From Zanthoxylum bungeanum (lineage: Eukaryota; Streptophyta; Magnoliopsida; Sapindales; Rutaceae): a stretch of DNA of 64,000 bases. The stretch's first letter is position 1; every line of letters begins with the position of its first letter. Shown in pieces: positions 10,371 to 22,601 of this stretch. The notes below the pieces were generated by a model. The model ran no database searches, was not told where the DNA came from, and saw nothing but the letters and a program-made list of their open reading frames with translations. The translations under genes were made by a program, and so were the position numbers. Location: contig SKCR01026758.1 in the NCBI GenBank assembly GCA_019454045.1, positions 1 to 64,000 on the forward strand, read 5' to 3'.

Positions 10371-13300
10371 AAATGTCTTTAAGCGGCTTCAATTTTCAAA
10401 TCTGGAATAGAACCTCAAGATAGTCCTGGGAGCCGAGAAGTTATTTTATTTGACAAAGTGACATCTCGGGCTTGAGCCCGGAGTTGAGCAAATAGTGGAG
10501 CATGAGTTTTGGAAGACTCACGGTGATGATAACTTTAGTGCTCAATCTGTTATACTTGCCGCAATGACTCCTTAATTTCTTCATCAGAACTAAGGATTAG
10601 ATCCTTATAGTATGATATTGAAATTGAAGGATCTTCATAGATCTATTCTTAGATCTTAGAAGTACTAATTGCAATAGAAAACTCTTGGAGAGTTGATGGC
10701 TATGCTCAATGAGACAGAGCCAGAGCTTACAAAATGGCAAGAAGTGCAAGGCGCATCTTACTTCGACATCCCATAAGGCCAAGGCTTGGCCGAAGGCTTC
10801 TGGGGGTGTGAAGAAAAGGGCAAGGCAAAATCGTCACAGTCTTCTGGGAAGACAAAGGACATATCCCAAGATGTCTGCCTAAACTGTGACAAATGGGGTC
10901 AGTGGAAGCGTGACTGCCGTATGGACAAGGCAGACATGAAGGAAGTGAAGGCAGGCAAGGCTCCGACTTCAAGAATGTTTGTTATAAACATGACCACTAC
11001 TAGTTTAAAAATTAGATTTTTGATACTGGATATGGAACATAAATATATGTACTGATGTGTAGGATCTGCTGATTAGCAGGAGACTGGCTTCAGATGAGAT
11101 CGACCTATGAGTTAGAAACGGGACGAGAGTCGCTGTTTTGGCCGTAGAAACTGAAGTTTTGGAACTACACTTTTTACTTGGTAAAAGTGCTAATGCCATC
11201 GATCTGTTAGCCCTCGTTTGTAGTGACCTAAGTGGGCCCATGTCTAGCTAGGCTAGAGGTGGATATGAATACTTTGTAACCTTGCGGATGTGGCATCGCG
11301 TTATGGTTATGTGTTTCTTTTGAAACACAAGTCAGAAACTTTTAGAGTTTCGAAATGAAGTAGACAAACAGATTGGCTAAAGTATTAAAACATCATGATT
11401 AGACCATGATGGAAAATACTTAAGCAATAAGTTTCTCAAATACTTGAAAGAGTATAGTATTCTTTCAATGTGGACTCCTCCCGGAACACCTCAATTTGAC
11501 GGTGTGTCCGAACTGAGAAATCGAATTTTGTTAGACATGATGAGGTTAATCATGAGTCGCTCTGAGCTACCATTTTCCTTCTAGGGATACGCATTAAACA
11601 GTGCAATACTTATTTTGAATAAGGTTCCATAAAAATCTGTTAGACATATTTCATATTAGATATGATCAAGAAAGAAACCAGGTTTTCCAATTCCTGAAGA
11701 TTTGGGTATGCTAGGCATATGTTTGGATGATACCAAACTAGAACCCAAATCGGATAAGTGCCTAATTTGTAGGTTATCCTAGTGTAACCAAAGTATATTA
11801 CTTATACAAATCACTAGAGAACAATGTAATTGTTGCTCGCCATTCGGTTTTCCTAAGAGGAATACCTATATGCAATGGTAAGTGGGAGGAAAGTAAAATC
11901 TCGATGAAAATCGGAGTAATACTGTTCCAGGCACCGATTCCTTAATGGAACACAAATAGTTCATCAGGGATGAAACTATACTAATAATCTTTGAATACAC
12001 AAGAACCGCGTAAGTCGGAGAGAGTCAGAAAACAACCTGGGAGGTATGAGTTTCTGATCTCACCTCAAGTACATGTCAATCTTATTGAGGAAGACAAACT
12101 GACTACGTATGAAGAAGTGATACAAGGTATCGACTCCCTTTTATGGCAAAGTGCCATGATGTCCGAAATAGATTCCATGTATACCAAATAAGTTTAGACA
12201 CTGGTTGTTTTACCAGAAGGCATTGTGCCTATTGGTAAGTCTTCAAGGAAGACATACATGGAAGGCAACATACCAATGTACAAAGCTAGGCTTGTAGCGA
12301 AAAGGTTTCGTTATCAATATTGTGTCGATTACGATGAAACCTTTTATCTGTTGCCATGATTAAATCCATTTGGATAATGCCTGCTAAAGCTGCATGTTTC
12401 ATTCATGAAATATGGCAGCTGAACGTCAAAATTGATTTCCTTAAACGGAAATCTTTTGGAGGATGTTTACAACATCCTGACGATTTTGTCGTACCAAAAA
12501 CAAGCAAACAAGGTTTGCAATTTAATTTAATCCATTTATGGATTGAAGCAAGCATTATGTTTTTGGAACTGATGTTTTGATGTAATCATAATGGTGTATG
12601 ATTTAATTCAAAACGAAGATATTCTTGTGTATATAAGGAGGTTAGTGGGAGCGCACTGACAATGATTGTCTTAAATAATGATGATATATCATTTCTTGGA
12701 AATGACATTCCCATAATACAATCGGTGAAAGCTTGGCTTTCATGAAAATTCTCCATAGAATTCTTAGGAGAGTCAACCTTTATTCTAGGAATAAGGATCT
12801 ACTGGGATAGATCTAAAGGTTGTTGGCACTCTCCGAGAACTCGTACATTGAAAAAAAATGTACACGACCTGGTGTCTCATATGCTTTGAGCATATGGAGT
12901 CACAATCAGGCCAATCCAAGTGATAGTCACTGGATTGATGTTAAGAACATCCTTAAGTATCTTAGATGAACTAAGGATGCTTTCTTATACTATGGAGAAG
13001 GAGAACTTGAAGTGACTGGGTTCACTGCTAAAAGTTTCCTAACCGATAAAAATGACTATAAGTCGTAATAAAAGGTATTATATAGTTTGAATAACGGAAC
13101 AGTGAGTTGGAAATCTTCCAAGCAAGATATTGTTTCCGAATAAACAACAAAAGCGGAATATTGATGCTGTTGAGGCAGCAATAGAAGCCTTTTGGATTGA
13201 TAATAATCCTAATTAGATTAGGAGTAGTTCTGTTAGCAGCTGAGCTAGGCTACAACACAGGCTAAAGAATTAATGGTCTCATCAACGATCCATAAATATA

Positions 13301-13474
13301 CTTCAAATATTCATCTGATTCATTCGGATCATACATCGTGGCGATGTGAGGATTGAATAAATCGCATCAGATGATGACCATGTAAATCCGCTGACGAAAG
13401 CCTTTCTTCTGCAGAAGTTTGAGCGAACTGTACATAGTTCAAGTGTAGGACACTTGAGTGATTGGCTATAGGCC
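10371..13474 (+). pseudogene. gag-pol: family B gag-pol, heavily decayed (copy B1)
   Basis: The gag remnant starts near 10371 (MSLSGFNFQIWN). The zinc knuckle at 10876-10917 reads CLNCDKWGQWKRDC, so the zinc-binding His is replaced by Gln. Protease and pre-integrase are mostly deleted at about 11165-11170, where copies B2 and B3 retain some 400 further bases. The integrase core is recognisable but carries a stop (TAG 11249-11251) shared with B2 and B3. The RT active site is ruined, reading NNDD around 12670-12690. RNase H remnants end at the purine tract. Many other stops and shifts are present. It cannot encode a working enzyme. Confidence 0.88.
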
Positions 13475-13485
13475 AAGTGGGAGAT
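13475..13485 (+). promoter_or_regulatory. polypurine tract of B1
   Basis: AAGTGGGAGAT directly before the LTR start TGTTGGACAATT. It is the usual plus-strand primer position in copia. The same tract is present before the B2 and B3 3' LTRs. Confidence 0.88.
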
Positions 13486-15435
13486 TGTTGGACAATTATG
13501 ACCCATAACATCACTATTTGTACAAAATTAACTATGTGACAAAGGAAATTGCTCTTTTATCATTTGTAATTGGATTACCAAGATATATAAATGATAAAAG
13601 GTCCTTAGGATTAGTACCGGATTGAGATAATATGAGACAGTATCAATCCACGAAGGTTAATCGTTAAATAATCCATAGTCGTAGTATTATCGAGATTGGA
13701 CATCGATAATGCGGAATAGACTAGTATTAAACTTGTGCGCGTTGTGGGAGCATAACGGCATAGTTCTAATATATTTGGTATTGGATACTCATGCAAGTGT
13801 AATAAGAGGTTGTGTTTACCGATGGTACAGAAACAGCTTCCCTCTGGATAGACCCCTCGGAATTCCATTGGTAGTATGACTATGTGTCTGTGGAAGTCCG
13901 AATCAGGGTAGGTGTATTTGGTCTTAACCTGAGACTTGCACCGCTAATACTTGCGATAATCAATATACTTTTGTTTTGGTCGTCCAGGGCTTTAACTGGT
14001 TCTGTGTACGCCTCTTCTGGGTATATTGAGAATCGTAGTCTTAAGATGGAAGTATCTCTCCAGTCATAGTGGAGATGATGGTCACGTAGGATACAGAACT
14101 AGTACTCTTATGTACTGCAGTCATTGGGATAATATGACAAGGTCATGATTATCCGATTATAGAGACTAGTTTCCAGAGATCCGACATGTGATTCGTACGG
14201 GGCATACACAATTTCAGCCCCAGGCTTAGCACGTGACATCTGATACTGGATCGCAATACGCAATACTACGTATACTACGCCTGATATAGATTACATATTC
14301 CTTTAAAAATATTTCTGGAGAATTGGGTAGGCACGGTGCTTTGCTAGAAGCCAACCATGTCTTGTAAATCGGTAAAAACGTAGTACTAGGTACGTACGTG
14401 TTCGGATAGTCCAACAACCGGATTTACTACCAACATATCTGGGGATTTCATGGGTCGCTTCCCGAAGATTCACCGATGACGTATGACTCGCACATTATTA
14501 ATCTGGGATTAATTAATAGAGAGAGAAAATTAATCTAGGATTAATTACGGAGATATTTTATCCTGGATAAAATATTATTTAAAGAGAGAGCGATTAATTT
14601 GGAATTAATCGATAAAATATATATTCGATATATTATACGAAATTAGATTTCGACGCAGAATTAAAATTAGATTTTAATTCGGGCGAACGAGTTAATTTAG
14701 AATTAATTCGCTAGCGATGTGAATAGTAATTTTTCTAGGCATAATTATTTAATTAAATTTGATTTAATTACTTCGCAACGGAAAATTTGTTAATTTGGAA
14801 TTAGCGAACCCGAGCCCGAGAGTGTTTCCGGGCCCACTCGTATTTCAAATTTAAGTGCGGCCCTCAAGTCACATCAAGCGTCACATCATTAGTCATTCAA
14901 GTGATGGATGTCTTGTCACTTTAAGTGATGTGATGTAAGTTACTTGTGATTGATGGGGGTGGTTGGAAGGCTTTATTGCCTTGTACCTTTTTGGATTTGG
15001 AAATTCAAATTTTGGTATATCTTTTGACTTGATTTTTGAAAATCAAAACACAACCAACACAACTTCTTTTTCTCTATTTCCTTCTCACGGCCAAGGGCTA
15101 AAATTCTCTCCATTTTTCCCAAAATGCCGAGAACAAATAAGAAGAATCAGAAGATTTGTGACAAAGTTTCCAAGGTGCTAGCACACTAAAGAGTCATCCA
15201 AAGTTGATAGGGAAACAAACCCTTGAGCATGGAATCCATTCCCAAGCTTGGAGCTTGACCGAATCCAAGGAGCACAAAAGAGGGCCAAAGCCGTGAGCTT
15301 CAAGGAAGGAGCAAATTGATTTTGTGTTCACCGCATCAAAATCCGATCAAAGTGAGTATTTCCGCAACTTAACTTTGTCGTATTCAGATGTTTAAATGCT
15401 TAAATTGATCTTGGGACTATAGTAGAAACCCAACA
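13486..15435 (+). mobile_element. family B 3' LTR of B1 (1950 bp)
   Basis: It starts TGTTGGACAATTATGACC and ends AAACCCAACA. The first 1.3 kb is homologous to all other family B LTRs. The U5 end is of the B3 subtype (ends ...AGAAACC-CAACA). Directly after it, at 15436, an internal pol sequence of another copy begins, with no spacer or target duplication. Confidence 0.9.
14497..14806 (+). repeat. string of ten short hairpins with three-base loops in the B1 LTR
   Basis: Ten inverted repeats follow almost end to end. They are 14497-14513 (7 bp, loop TGG), 14528-14546 (8 bp, TAG), 14553-14575 (10 bp, CTG), 14591-14611 (9 bp, TGG), 14618-14634 (7 bp, TCG), 14638-14652 (6 bp, TAG), 14658-14680 (10 bp, TAG), 14688-14710 (10 bp with one G-T, TAG), 14750-14770 (9 bp, TTG) and 14788-14806 (8 bp with wobble pairs, TGG). 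Each stem differs from its neighbours. Corresponding strings are in every family B LTR in the window. Confidence 0.85.
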
Positions 15436-17874
15436 TGGGACACATTAAACAAGACTCGTATATCCACACTTTTGAAGAGTGGATACTTGGATGGATTTGA
15501 TTATAATTCAAATGATGTCGAAGAATCTAGTTTATTAGGCAAAGTACCTAAAACACATTTTACATGGTAAAAATGCAAGTGCCACCGATCTGTTAGCCCT
15601 CATTCATAGTGACGTAAGTGGGCCCACATCTAGCTAGGCTAGAGGTGGATATGAATACTTCGTAACCTTTACGGATGTGGCATCGCGTTACGATTATGTG
15701 TATCAAATGAAACACAAGTCAGGAACTTTTGAGTAATTCAAAGAGTTTCGACACGAAGTAAGAAAAAAAGACCGGTAAAAGTATTAAAAACATTACGGTC
15801 GGACCATAGTGTAAAATACTTAAACATACGAGTTTCAAGATTACTTGAAAGAGTATGATATTCTTTCATAGTGGACTCCTCTCGGAACACCTCAAATTGA
15901 CTGTGTGTCCGATAAGAGAAACAAAACTTTGTTGGACATGGTAAGGTTAATGATGAGTCACTCTGAGCTACCAATTTCCTTCTGAGGCTACGCATTGAAC
16001 AATGCAATACTTATTTTGAATAAGGTTCCATGAAAATCTGTTAGACAGACTTCATATTAGATATGAACAGGAAAGAAACCAGATTCACATTCTTGAAGAT
16101 TTGGGAATGCTGGGCATATGTTTGGATGATACCAAACTAGAACCCAAATCGGATAAGTGTCTATTTGTAGGTTGTCTTAAGAAAACCAAAGTATAGTACT
16201 TATACAACTCACAAGAGAACAATATAATTATTGCTCTCCATGCGGTTTCCCTAAGAGGAATTCCAATATGCAGTGGTAAGTGGGAGGAAAGTAAAACTCG
16301 ATGAAAATCGGAGTAATACTGGTCCAGACACCGAATCCTCACGGAACACCAACAGTTCATTAGGGATGAAACTGTACCAATAATCTTCGAATATACAAGA
16401 ACCGTGTAGGTCGGAGAGAGTCATAAAATAACCTGGGAGGTATGGGTTTCTGATCTCACTTCATATAGATGTCAATCTTATTGAGGAATGTAAACCGGCT
16501 ACGTATGAGGAAGTGGTACAAGGTATTGACTACCTTTATGGCAAAGTGCCATGAAGTCCGAAATGGATTCTATATATACAACTAAGTTTGGACACTGGTT
16601 GATGTACCAAAAGGCATTGTGCCTATTGGTACTATATGAGTCTTCAAGGAAGACATACATGGATGGAAAGATATAAACATACAAAGCTAGGCTTGTAGCC
16701 AAAGGGTATCATCATCAACATACATTCGATTACGAAAAAACCTTTTACCTGTTGCCATGATTAAATCCATTTGGATAATGCTTGCTAATGCTACATATTT
16801 CATTTATGAAATATGGCACATGGGCGTCAAAACCGCTTTCCTTAACGGAAACCTTTTGGAGGATGTTTACAACATCCTGACGGTTTTGTTGTGCCAAAAT
16901 ATGCAAACAAGGTTTGCAAGTTAAATCGATCCATTTATGGATTAAAGCAAGCATTGTGTTCTTGGAACCAGTATTTTGATGTAATCATAATGGTATATGA
17001 TTTAATTCAAAACAAATATGATTCTTATGTATATAAGAAGGTTAGTGGGAGCGCACTGATAATGATTGTCCTATACGTTGATGACATATTATTTCTTGGA
17101 AATGATAATCCCATATTAAATAATCGGTGAAAGCTTGGCTTTCATGAAAATTCTCCATGAAATACCTGGGAGAAGCAGGCTTTATTCTACGAATAAAAAT
17201 CTACTGGGATAGATCTAAAAAGCTGCTGACACCCTCCCAGAATTCGTACGTTTTTGAAATGTATGTGACCTGATGTCTCATATGCTTTGAACATATGTAG
17301 ACATTATAAGGTCAATCCAGGTGATGGTCACTGGATTAATGTAAAGAACATCCTTGAGTATATTGGACGAACTAAGGCTGCTTTCTGGAAATATGGGGAA
17401 ATGAGAACTTGAGGTGACTAGGTTCACCGCTACAAGTTTCCAAACCGATAAAGACGACTTTAAGTCATAATAAGGGTAAATATATAGTTTGAATAATGAA
17501 ACAGTGAGCTGAAAATCTTCCAAGCAAGATACTGTTACCGAATAAATAACAAAAGCGGAACATTGCTGCACCTGAGGCAGCAAAAGAAGCATTTTGGATC
17601 TATATAATCCTAATTGGATTAGATGTAGTTCTGTTAGCAGCTAAGCTGGGCTACAACACAGGCTAAGGAACTGCGGTCTCATCAATGATCCAACTATATA
17701 CTTCGACTATTTCATCTGATTCGTCAGATCATACATCGTGGCGATGTGATGATCGAATAAAACGCATCAGATGATAACTTTGCAAATCCACTGACGAAAG
17801 TTGTTTCTATGCAGAAAATTGAGCGACCCGTACATAGTTCAGGTGTAGGACACTTGAGTGATTGGCTATTGGCC
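15436..17874 (+). pseudogene. pol: family B pol, 5'-truncated and decayed (copy B2)
   Basis: It begins abruptly inside the pre-integrase domain and runs through integrase, RT and RNase H. Best-preserved is 16891-17130, which reads SIYGLKQALCSWN and an intact RT catalytic box, IVLYVDDILFLGND. Integrase carries the TAG (15635-15637) shared with B1 and B3. Other stops and shifts abound, so it is non-functional. Its 5' end abuts the B1 LTR end exactly, which suggests that B1 and B2 were joined by recombination or deletion. Confidence 0.87.
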
Positions 17875-17885
17875 AAGTGGGAGAT
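17875..17885 (+). promoter_or_regulatory. polypurine tract of B2
   Basis: AAGTGGGAGAT immediately before the LTR start, as in B1. Confidence 0.87.
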
Positions 17886-19896
17886 TGTTGGACAATTATG
17901 ACCCATAGCATCACTATTTGTACAGAACATGGTATTGTTATACAAATTAACTATGTGACAAAGGAAATTGCTCTTTTATCATTTGTAATTGGATTACTGA
18001 GATACATAAATGATAAAAGTCCATATGATTAGTACCGGATTAATAAGATATGAGATAATATTAATCCACTAAGGTTTAATCATTAAATATCTCTAGTCAT
18101 AGTATTATCGAGACTGGACATCAATAATTCGAAATACGCTAGTATTACACTTGTGCCTGTTATGGAAGCGTAACGACATAGTTCTCATATATTTGGGTAT
18201 TGGATACTCATGCAAATGTAATATGAGGTTCTGTTTACCGATGGAACGGAAACAGCTCCGCTCTGGATAGAACCCTCGGAATTCCATTGGTAGTATGACT
18301 ATGTGTGTATGGGAATCCAAATCAGGGTAGGTGTATTTGGTCTTAACCTGAGACTTGCATCGCTAATACTTGCGACAATCAGTATACTTTGGTTTTGGTC
18401 GTCCGAGACTTTAACAGGTTCTGTGTATGCCTCTTCTGGGTATACTGAGAATTGTAGTGTATTGGATGTGATGTCAAGATAGAAGTATCACTTCAGTCAT
18501 ATGGAGATGATGATCACACAGGATACGGAACTGATACTCTTGCATGCTGCAGCTATCGTGATAATATGACAAGGTCATGATTATCCGATTATAGAGACTA
18601 GTTACCAGAGATCCGATATATGCTTCGTACAGGGTAGACACAGTGCTAGCCCCAGGCCTAGCATATGACATTCGATACTGGATCATAATACGCAATACTA
18701 CGTATACTACACCTGACAAAGATTACATATTACTTTAAAGAATATTTCTGGAGAATTGGGTAGGCACGGTGCTTTGCTAGAAGCCAACAATGTCTTGTAA
18801 ATCGGTAAGAACATGATATCGGGTACGCGCGTATTCAAATAGTCTGATGACCGGATTTACTACCACCATATCCAGGGATCTCTTAGGTCGCTTCCCAAAG
18901 ATTCACCGATGAGATTTGACTCAAACAGAATTAATTTGGGATTAATTATGAGAGAGAGAAAATTAATCTGGGATTAATCAAAACAATAATTAATCTGGGA
19001 ATTAATTATCACAGAAAGAATTAATATAGGATTAATTTCGTCGAGAATTTATCTGGGATTAAATTCGTCGAGAAGAGAGAACACGATTAATTTAGAATTA
19101 ATCGGTAAAGTAAATTTTATAGTGAAATTAGATTTTTTTTACTATTTAATTTATTTAATTGGGCTAAAATAATATATTGGAAATATTAAATGAAATTAGA
19201 TTTCAAAGCGGAATTAAAATTGGATTTTAATTCTAGTGAACGAATTAATTTAGAATTAATTTGTTAGCGACTTTTGTAATAATTTTGTGGGACATTATTA
19301 TTTAATTAAATTGGATTTAATTAAGTTGCAACGGAAAATTCGTTTAATTTGGAATTAAGCGAACCCGAGCCTAAGCGAAGTTGCGTGTTGGATTAGCCGA
19401 CTTAAATTTGGAATTTAATAAGTGGTGGGACCCACTTCACTTACATCATCAAGTTAGACTAATGTTGGAAGTTGGTATTGGCAAGTTGTTGGTTGAGTGA
19501 AAGGCTTGGTTTACTTATATTTTACTCTAACCAAAAGCAACACACCACTTGGCTATTTAAACAAATGAATTTTGGAAATTTGTGTGTGAAGATAATATTC
19601 ACAGCAACACAAAAATTATCTCTTCCCTTCACTGCAGTGGGCGTGAACTTCTCTCTTCTTCTTCTTGAGTTTTGTTGCAAAACCAAGTGAGCTAGCACTC
19701 AAAGGAATCAAATGAGGTGATAGGGAAACCCACCCTGGAGTCAAAATCAACAAAGCAAAGCTTGAAGCAACATCCATTGGAGCAATCTTGGAGATTTCTC
19801 ATCCGATCAATGTGAGTAATTCTACAACTCTTTTTGATTTTTATTCACACATGAATCACTCTAAGACGATCTTGGCATGTTCTAGGAACACAAACA
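17886..19896 (+). mobile_element. family B 3' LTR of B2 (2011 bp)
   Basis: It starts TGTTGGACAATTATGACC and ends GGAACACAAACA. The U5 part from about 19366 onwards is a different subtype from the B1 3' LTR and from B3, and matches 7576-8129. A TATA-like TATTTAA is at 19554-19560. Right of it come seven bases and then the CAAGG target duplication of the next element. Confidence 0.9.
18933..19366 (+). repeat. expanded string of three-base-loop hairpins in the B2 LTR
   Basis: Same design as at 14497-14806, but with additional units near 18933-19070 built around AATTAATC-TGG-GATTAATT-like arms. Preserved units include GATTAATT-TAG-AATTAATC (about 19085), GAAAT-TAG-ATTTC (about 19195), a 10-bp stem with loop TGG (about 19210-19232) and AATTAAAT-TGG-ATTTAATT (about 19305-19323). 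The last hairpin has one extra pair relative to B1, with a base added in both arms. Confidence 0.78.
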
Positions 19897-19903
19897 CTAT
19901 CCT

Positions 19904-19908
19904 CAAGG
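19904..19908. repeat. left target-site duplication of B4 (CAAGG)
   Basis: CAAGG directly precedes the LTR terminus TGTTGG of the minus-strand fragment at 19909. The same five bases directly follow the outer terminus CCAACA of the B4 5' LTR at 49500. Five bases is the usual copia duplication length. Confidence 0.72.
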
Positions 19909-20104
19909 TGTTGGTCTCTAAGACATTCCCAAGATCATATAAAGCAATGAAATCATGTGAATACGAAAGTAAGAATGGCGGAAACATACTTACAAGATTG
20001 GATTTTGGATGCGTTGAACATAAAAATTTTGCTTCCTCCTAGTTGCGGCCAAGGTTCTCTTTGAAGTTGAAATCCAAGCTCCAAGCTTTGATCTTTGATT
20101 TCTA
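19909..20104 (-). mobile_element. 3' LTR remnant of family B copy B4 (last 196 bp of the LTR)
   Basis: It matches 47579-47770, the U5 end of the B4 5' LTR, almost base for base. It begins at the exact LTR terminus. The rest of the LTR is replaced from about 20105 by Tat-type sequence. With the CAAGG flanks, this fragment marks the far end of the B4 insertion. Confidence 0.82.
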
Positions 20105-20197
20105 TAGGAAACAGATGTTGGACGACGCTGTTCCAGGCTCGCGGCCCAGTTGGGAGTACGGAGTAGCCCGCGGGGGACTAAACCGGAGAAATAACAT

Positions 20198-20207
20198 GGA
20201 GTCGCCA
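20198..20207 (-). promoter_or_regulatory. possible tRNA-Arg-type primer-binding site
   Basis: On the minus strand the bases read TGGCGACTCC. From memory this is how Tat/Ogre primer sites start. If correct, the LTR ends just before it, and a stretch of internal region (20197-20105) follows. It could instead be an internal LTR motif. Confidence 0.4.
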
Positions 20208-20815
20208 CCCGGTGTGAACCGGGAAATGATTTAAGGCCGCACTCACCCCTCGCAAGGGAAGACCTCAAACCATTGGGTTCGGAATGGTCCCTTACTTATG
20301 CCACTTGTAATGATATGATTTGTGCAATAATTTAATCGAATCTAGCAACATATATTTCCAAGGGTATTCTATCTCTAGGTTCACATGTATAGAAACAAAG
20401 CTCGTATCTACGTTTGCATATAACCTATGTCCGAATTTGCATACAACCTATTTGCATATAACCTATGTCCAAATTTGCATGCATAAAGGTAAATTGAAAT
20501 ACGGCAAGCATACAACTTCATAAGCACACCATATTCATGGATACGAAAACGCAAGGAAATGGTAATTGTACAAACACGCATAAAAGTGAATCAGAATAAT
20601 GGCAAGCATACAATTTCAAAAGTACATTGTACTTATACATGTGGGAACACAAATAAATGGCAATTGCACAATCATGCGTAATAAAGAGAAGCAATTAGGT
20701 ACATAATGCAAAGAGATAACTAATGAGGTAGTTGTACATTAAAATAAACGTGCAATGATGCGATGCAAAAGATAGACAATGAAAGTGAAAGAAAAGAGAT
20801 GTGATATATGCCCAC

Positions 20816-21652
20816 ATATAAATAGGACTTCGAGTGTCCGATTAAACGTATTTTACATTCAATCGAACATACTTTGTCCGGCGCGGCAAAACGTCGTGGC
20901 AAAGGTAGCCCTTCGGATTTATATCCCTCAAAATGGAGGACCTTTAATCCAACTTGATTTTCCCATGCGCATTGCAATATGATGCATGATTACGCAAAGA
21001 GATGACATACAGAAAGCAAACAACAGAATAATAAAAGGTGCGGCGAAGTACTATCATAAAGGTAGCCTTTTGGACTTTTCTTCTCTCAAATAGAGAACCT
21101 TTAGACCAACATAATAAGCCCATGCGCATTACATTACAATACATATAAAATAAAGACAATGATATAGGACTTTGTATGCTCGGTTGAACATATCTCACAT
21201 CCAACCAAACATACTTTATCCGGCGCAGCAAAGTATTGTCGTAAAGGTAGCCTTTTGGCCTTTTCTTCCCTCAAATAGAGAACCTTTAGACCAACATACT
21301 AAGCCCATGCGCACTATATCATCAATTACATAAACAACTAATGTACATAAAGTAAAAGACGGAATATAAAAGGCGCGGTGAAATATCGTGGTAAAGGTAG
21401 CCCTTAGGCTTTTTATCCCTCAAAATGGAGGACCTTTAGACCAACATAATAAGCCCATGTGCATCACATCACAATTCATATAAAATAAATAAGACAAAGA
21501 TATGGGACTTCGCATGCCCGATTAAACGTATCTCGCATTCAATCAAACATACTTTGTCCGGCGCGGCAAAGTACTATCGTAAAGGTAGTCTTTTAGACTT
21601 TTCTTCTCTCAAATAGAGGACCTTTAGACCAACATACTAAGCCCATGCGCAC
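20816..21652 (-). repeat. five imperfect tandem repeats in the Tat-type LTR
   Basis: Units of about 150-190 bases recur around the motif AAAGGTAG, at about 20897, 21058, 21242, 21394 and 21579. Each contains a CGGCGCGGCAAA-like core, the AAAGGTAG motif, a CTC...GAG mini-palindrome and a closing ACCTTTAGACCAAC. TAAAGGT and ACCTTTA form a stem in most units. The inner mini-palindrome changes on both arms (CCTC/GAGG against CTCT/AGAG). Confidence 0.72.
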
Positions 21653-22601
21653 TATATCATCATTACACAAGAAAATAACATACGAAAATTAAATGGCGGA
21701 GTATAAAATGTGGATAATAAACAAACAAGATATAATAAAGCGAAATATGTGCCGTTTGCTCAAATAGTACGTGGAGTTGTCTCTCGAGTACATACCACAC
21801 TACCGTCCATTCGGATTCGGCTATGGATTTATATCTGGGTTTCCATCCTATATACCAAAAGAGACAACACATTTTTTCCATCCATTCAAAGCCACAACAT
21901 GCATCCACAAACGACTCTCATGCAAAAAAAATAAATAAAACAATTAAAAGATGAATGAAAAAATAGCAAAGGGTGCCCTCAGGTCTAACCTTTTAAATCG
22001 TCTCTCGGAAGTACGGTACACGGTCGTCGGAAGGATTGATTCTCTGCAACTCCTCCGGTTTACTGGTTCACGTCTTTCCTCGTTGTTTCACCGCTCGGGC
22101 TACTGTTTTCACTCCGTTTCACTGTTGTTTTGCTGCTATTTTTTAGTCACTATTTTTGGTAATTGGGCTGCTGTTTGGGGGTGATTCTGGACTGTTTAGG
22201 GTAGTTTTTTGGTGCAGTTCGGGGGTGTTTAGCTGTAGTTTTCAGGGGCTGTTCTAGGTAGGTTATTAGACTTTATGCGTGGCTGTATTGGTTGCGTGAA
22301 TCCAGGCAGTGTGTGGGGTTCTTATTGGCGACAAATAGGGTCTGTGGCGTGAATGTGCTTGGCAATACGTGAGAGGGGCTGATGAAGTTAGGGGCGTGAT
22401 GGTTGGCAATACGTGTAGTTAAGGGTTGAATATGGCTTTGTTGAAGGCTGAAGCGTGAATGTTAAAGGGGACAAGTGGCGTGAGGCTTTTTTGAATGGTT
22501 AAGGGGCTGTGTCGTGAGGTGAAGAGAGTGGCTAAGGTGCTTTGTGTCCGTGTTTGTGGCTTAGCTGAGGGTTACGTGGAGGGTTAAGGGCAGTTGAAGG
22601 T

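Larger units (their letters stand above)
7576..15435 (+). mobile_element. Ty1/copia family B, copy B1 (5'-truncated LTR, leader, gag-pol, 3' LTR)
   Basis: On the plus strand the order is partial 5' LTR, Met primer-binding site, 2.2 kb leader, decayed gag-pol, polypurine tract and complete 3' LTR. The two LTRs are of different subtypes over their last 600 bases. The 5' piece matches the B2 LTR, while the 3' LTR matches the B3 type. So the copy is probably a recombinant and not a simple insertion. No target duplication is seen. Confidence 0.85.

Noticed and set aside
14497..14806. CRISPR-like or simple tandem repeat interpretation of the hairpin strings
   Set aside because: No constant repeat with unique spacers of equal length; only the loop is constant, and the organism is a plant.
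20043..20268. Small frames around the GC-rich segment at 20.1-20.27 kb as a gene
   Set aside because: Short, no domain; the segment is the LTR/primer-site junction of a Tat-type element.
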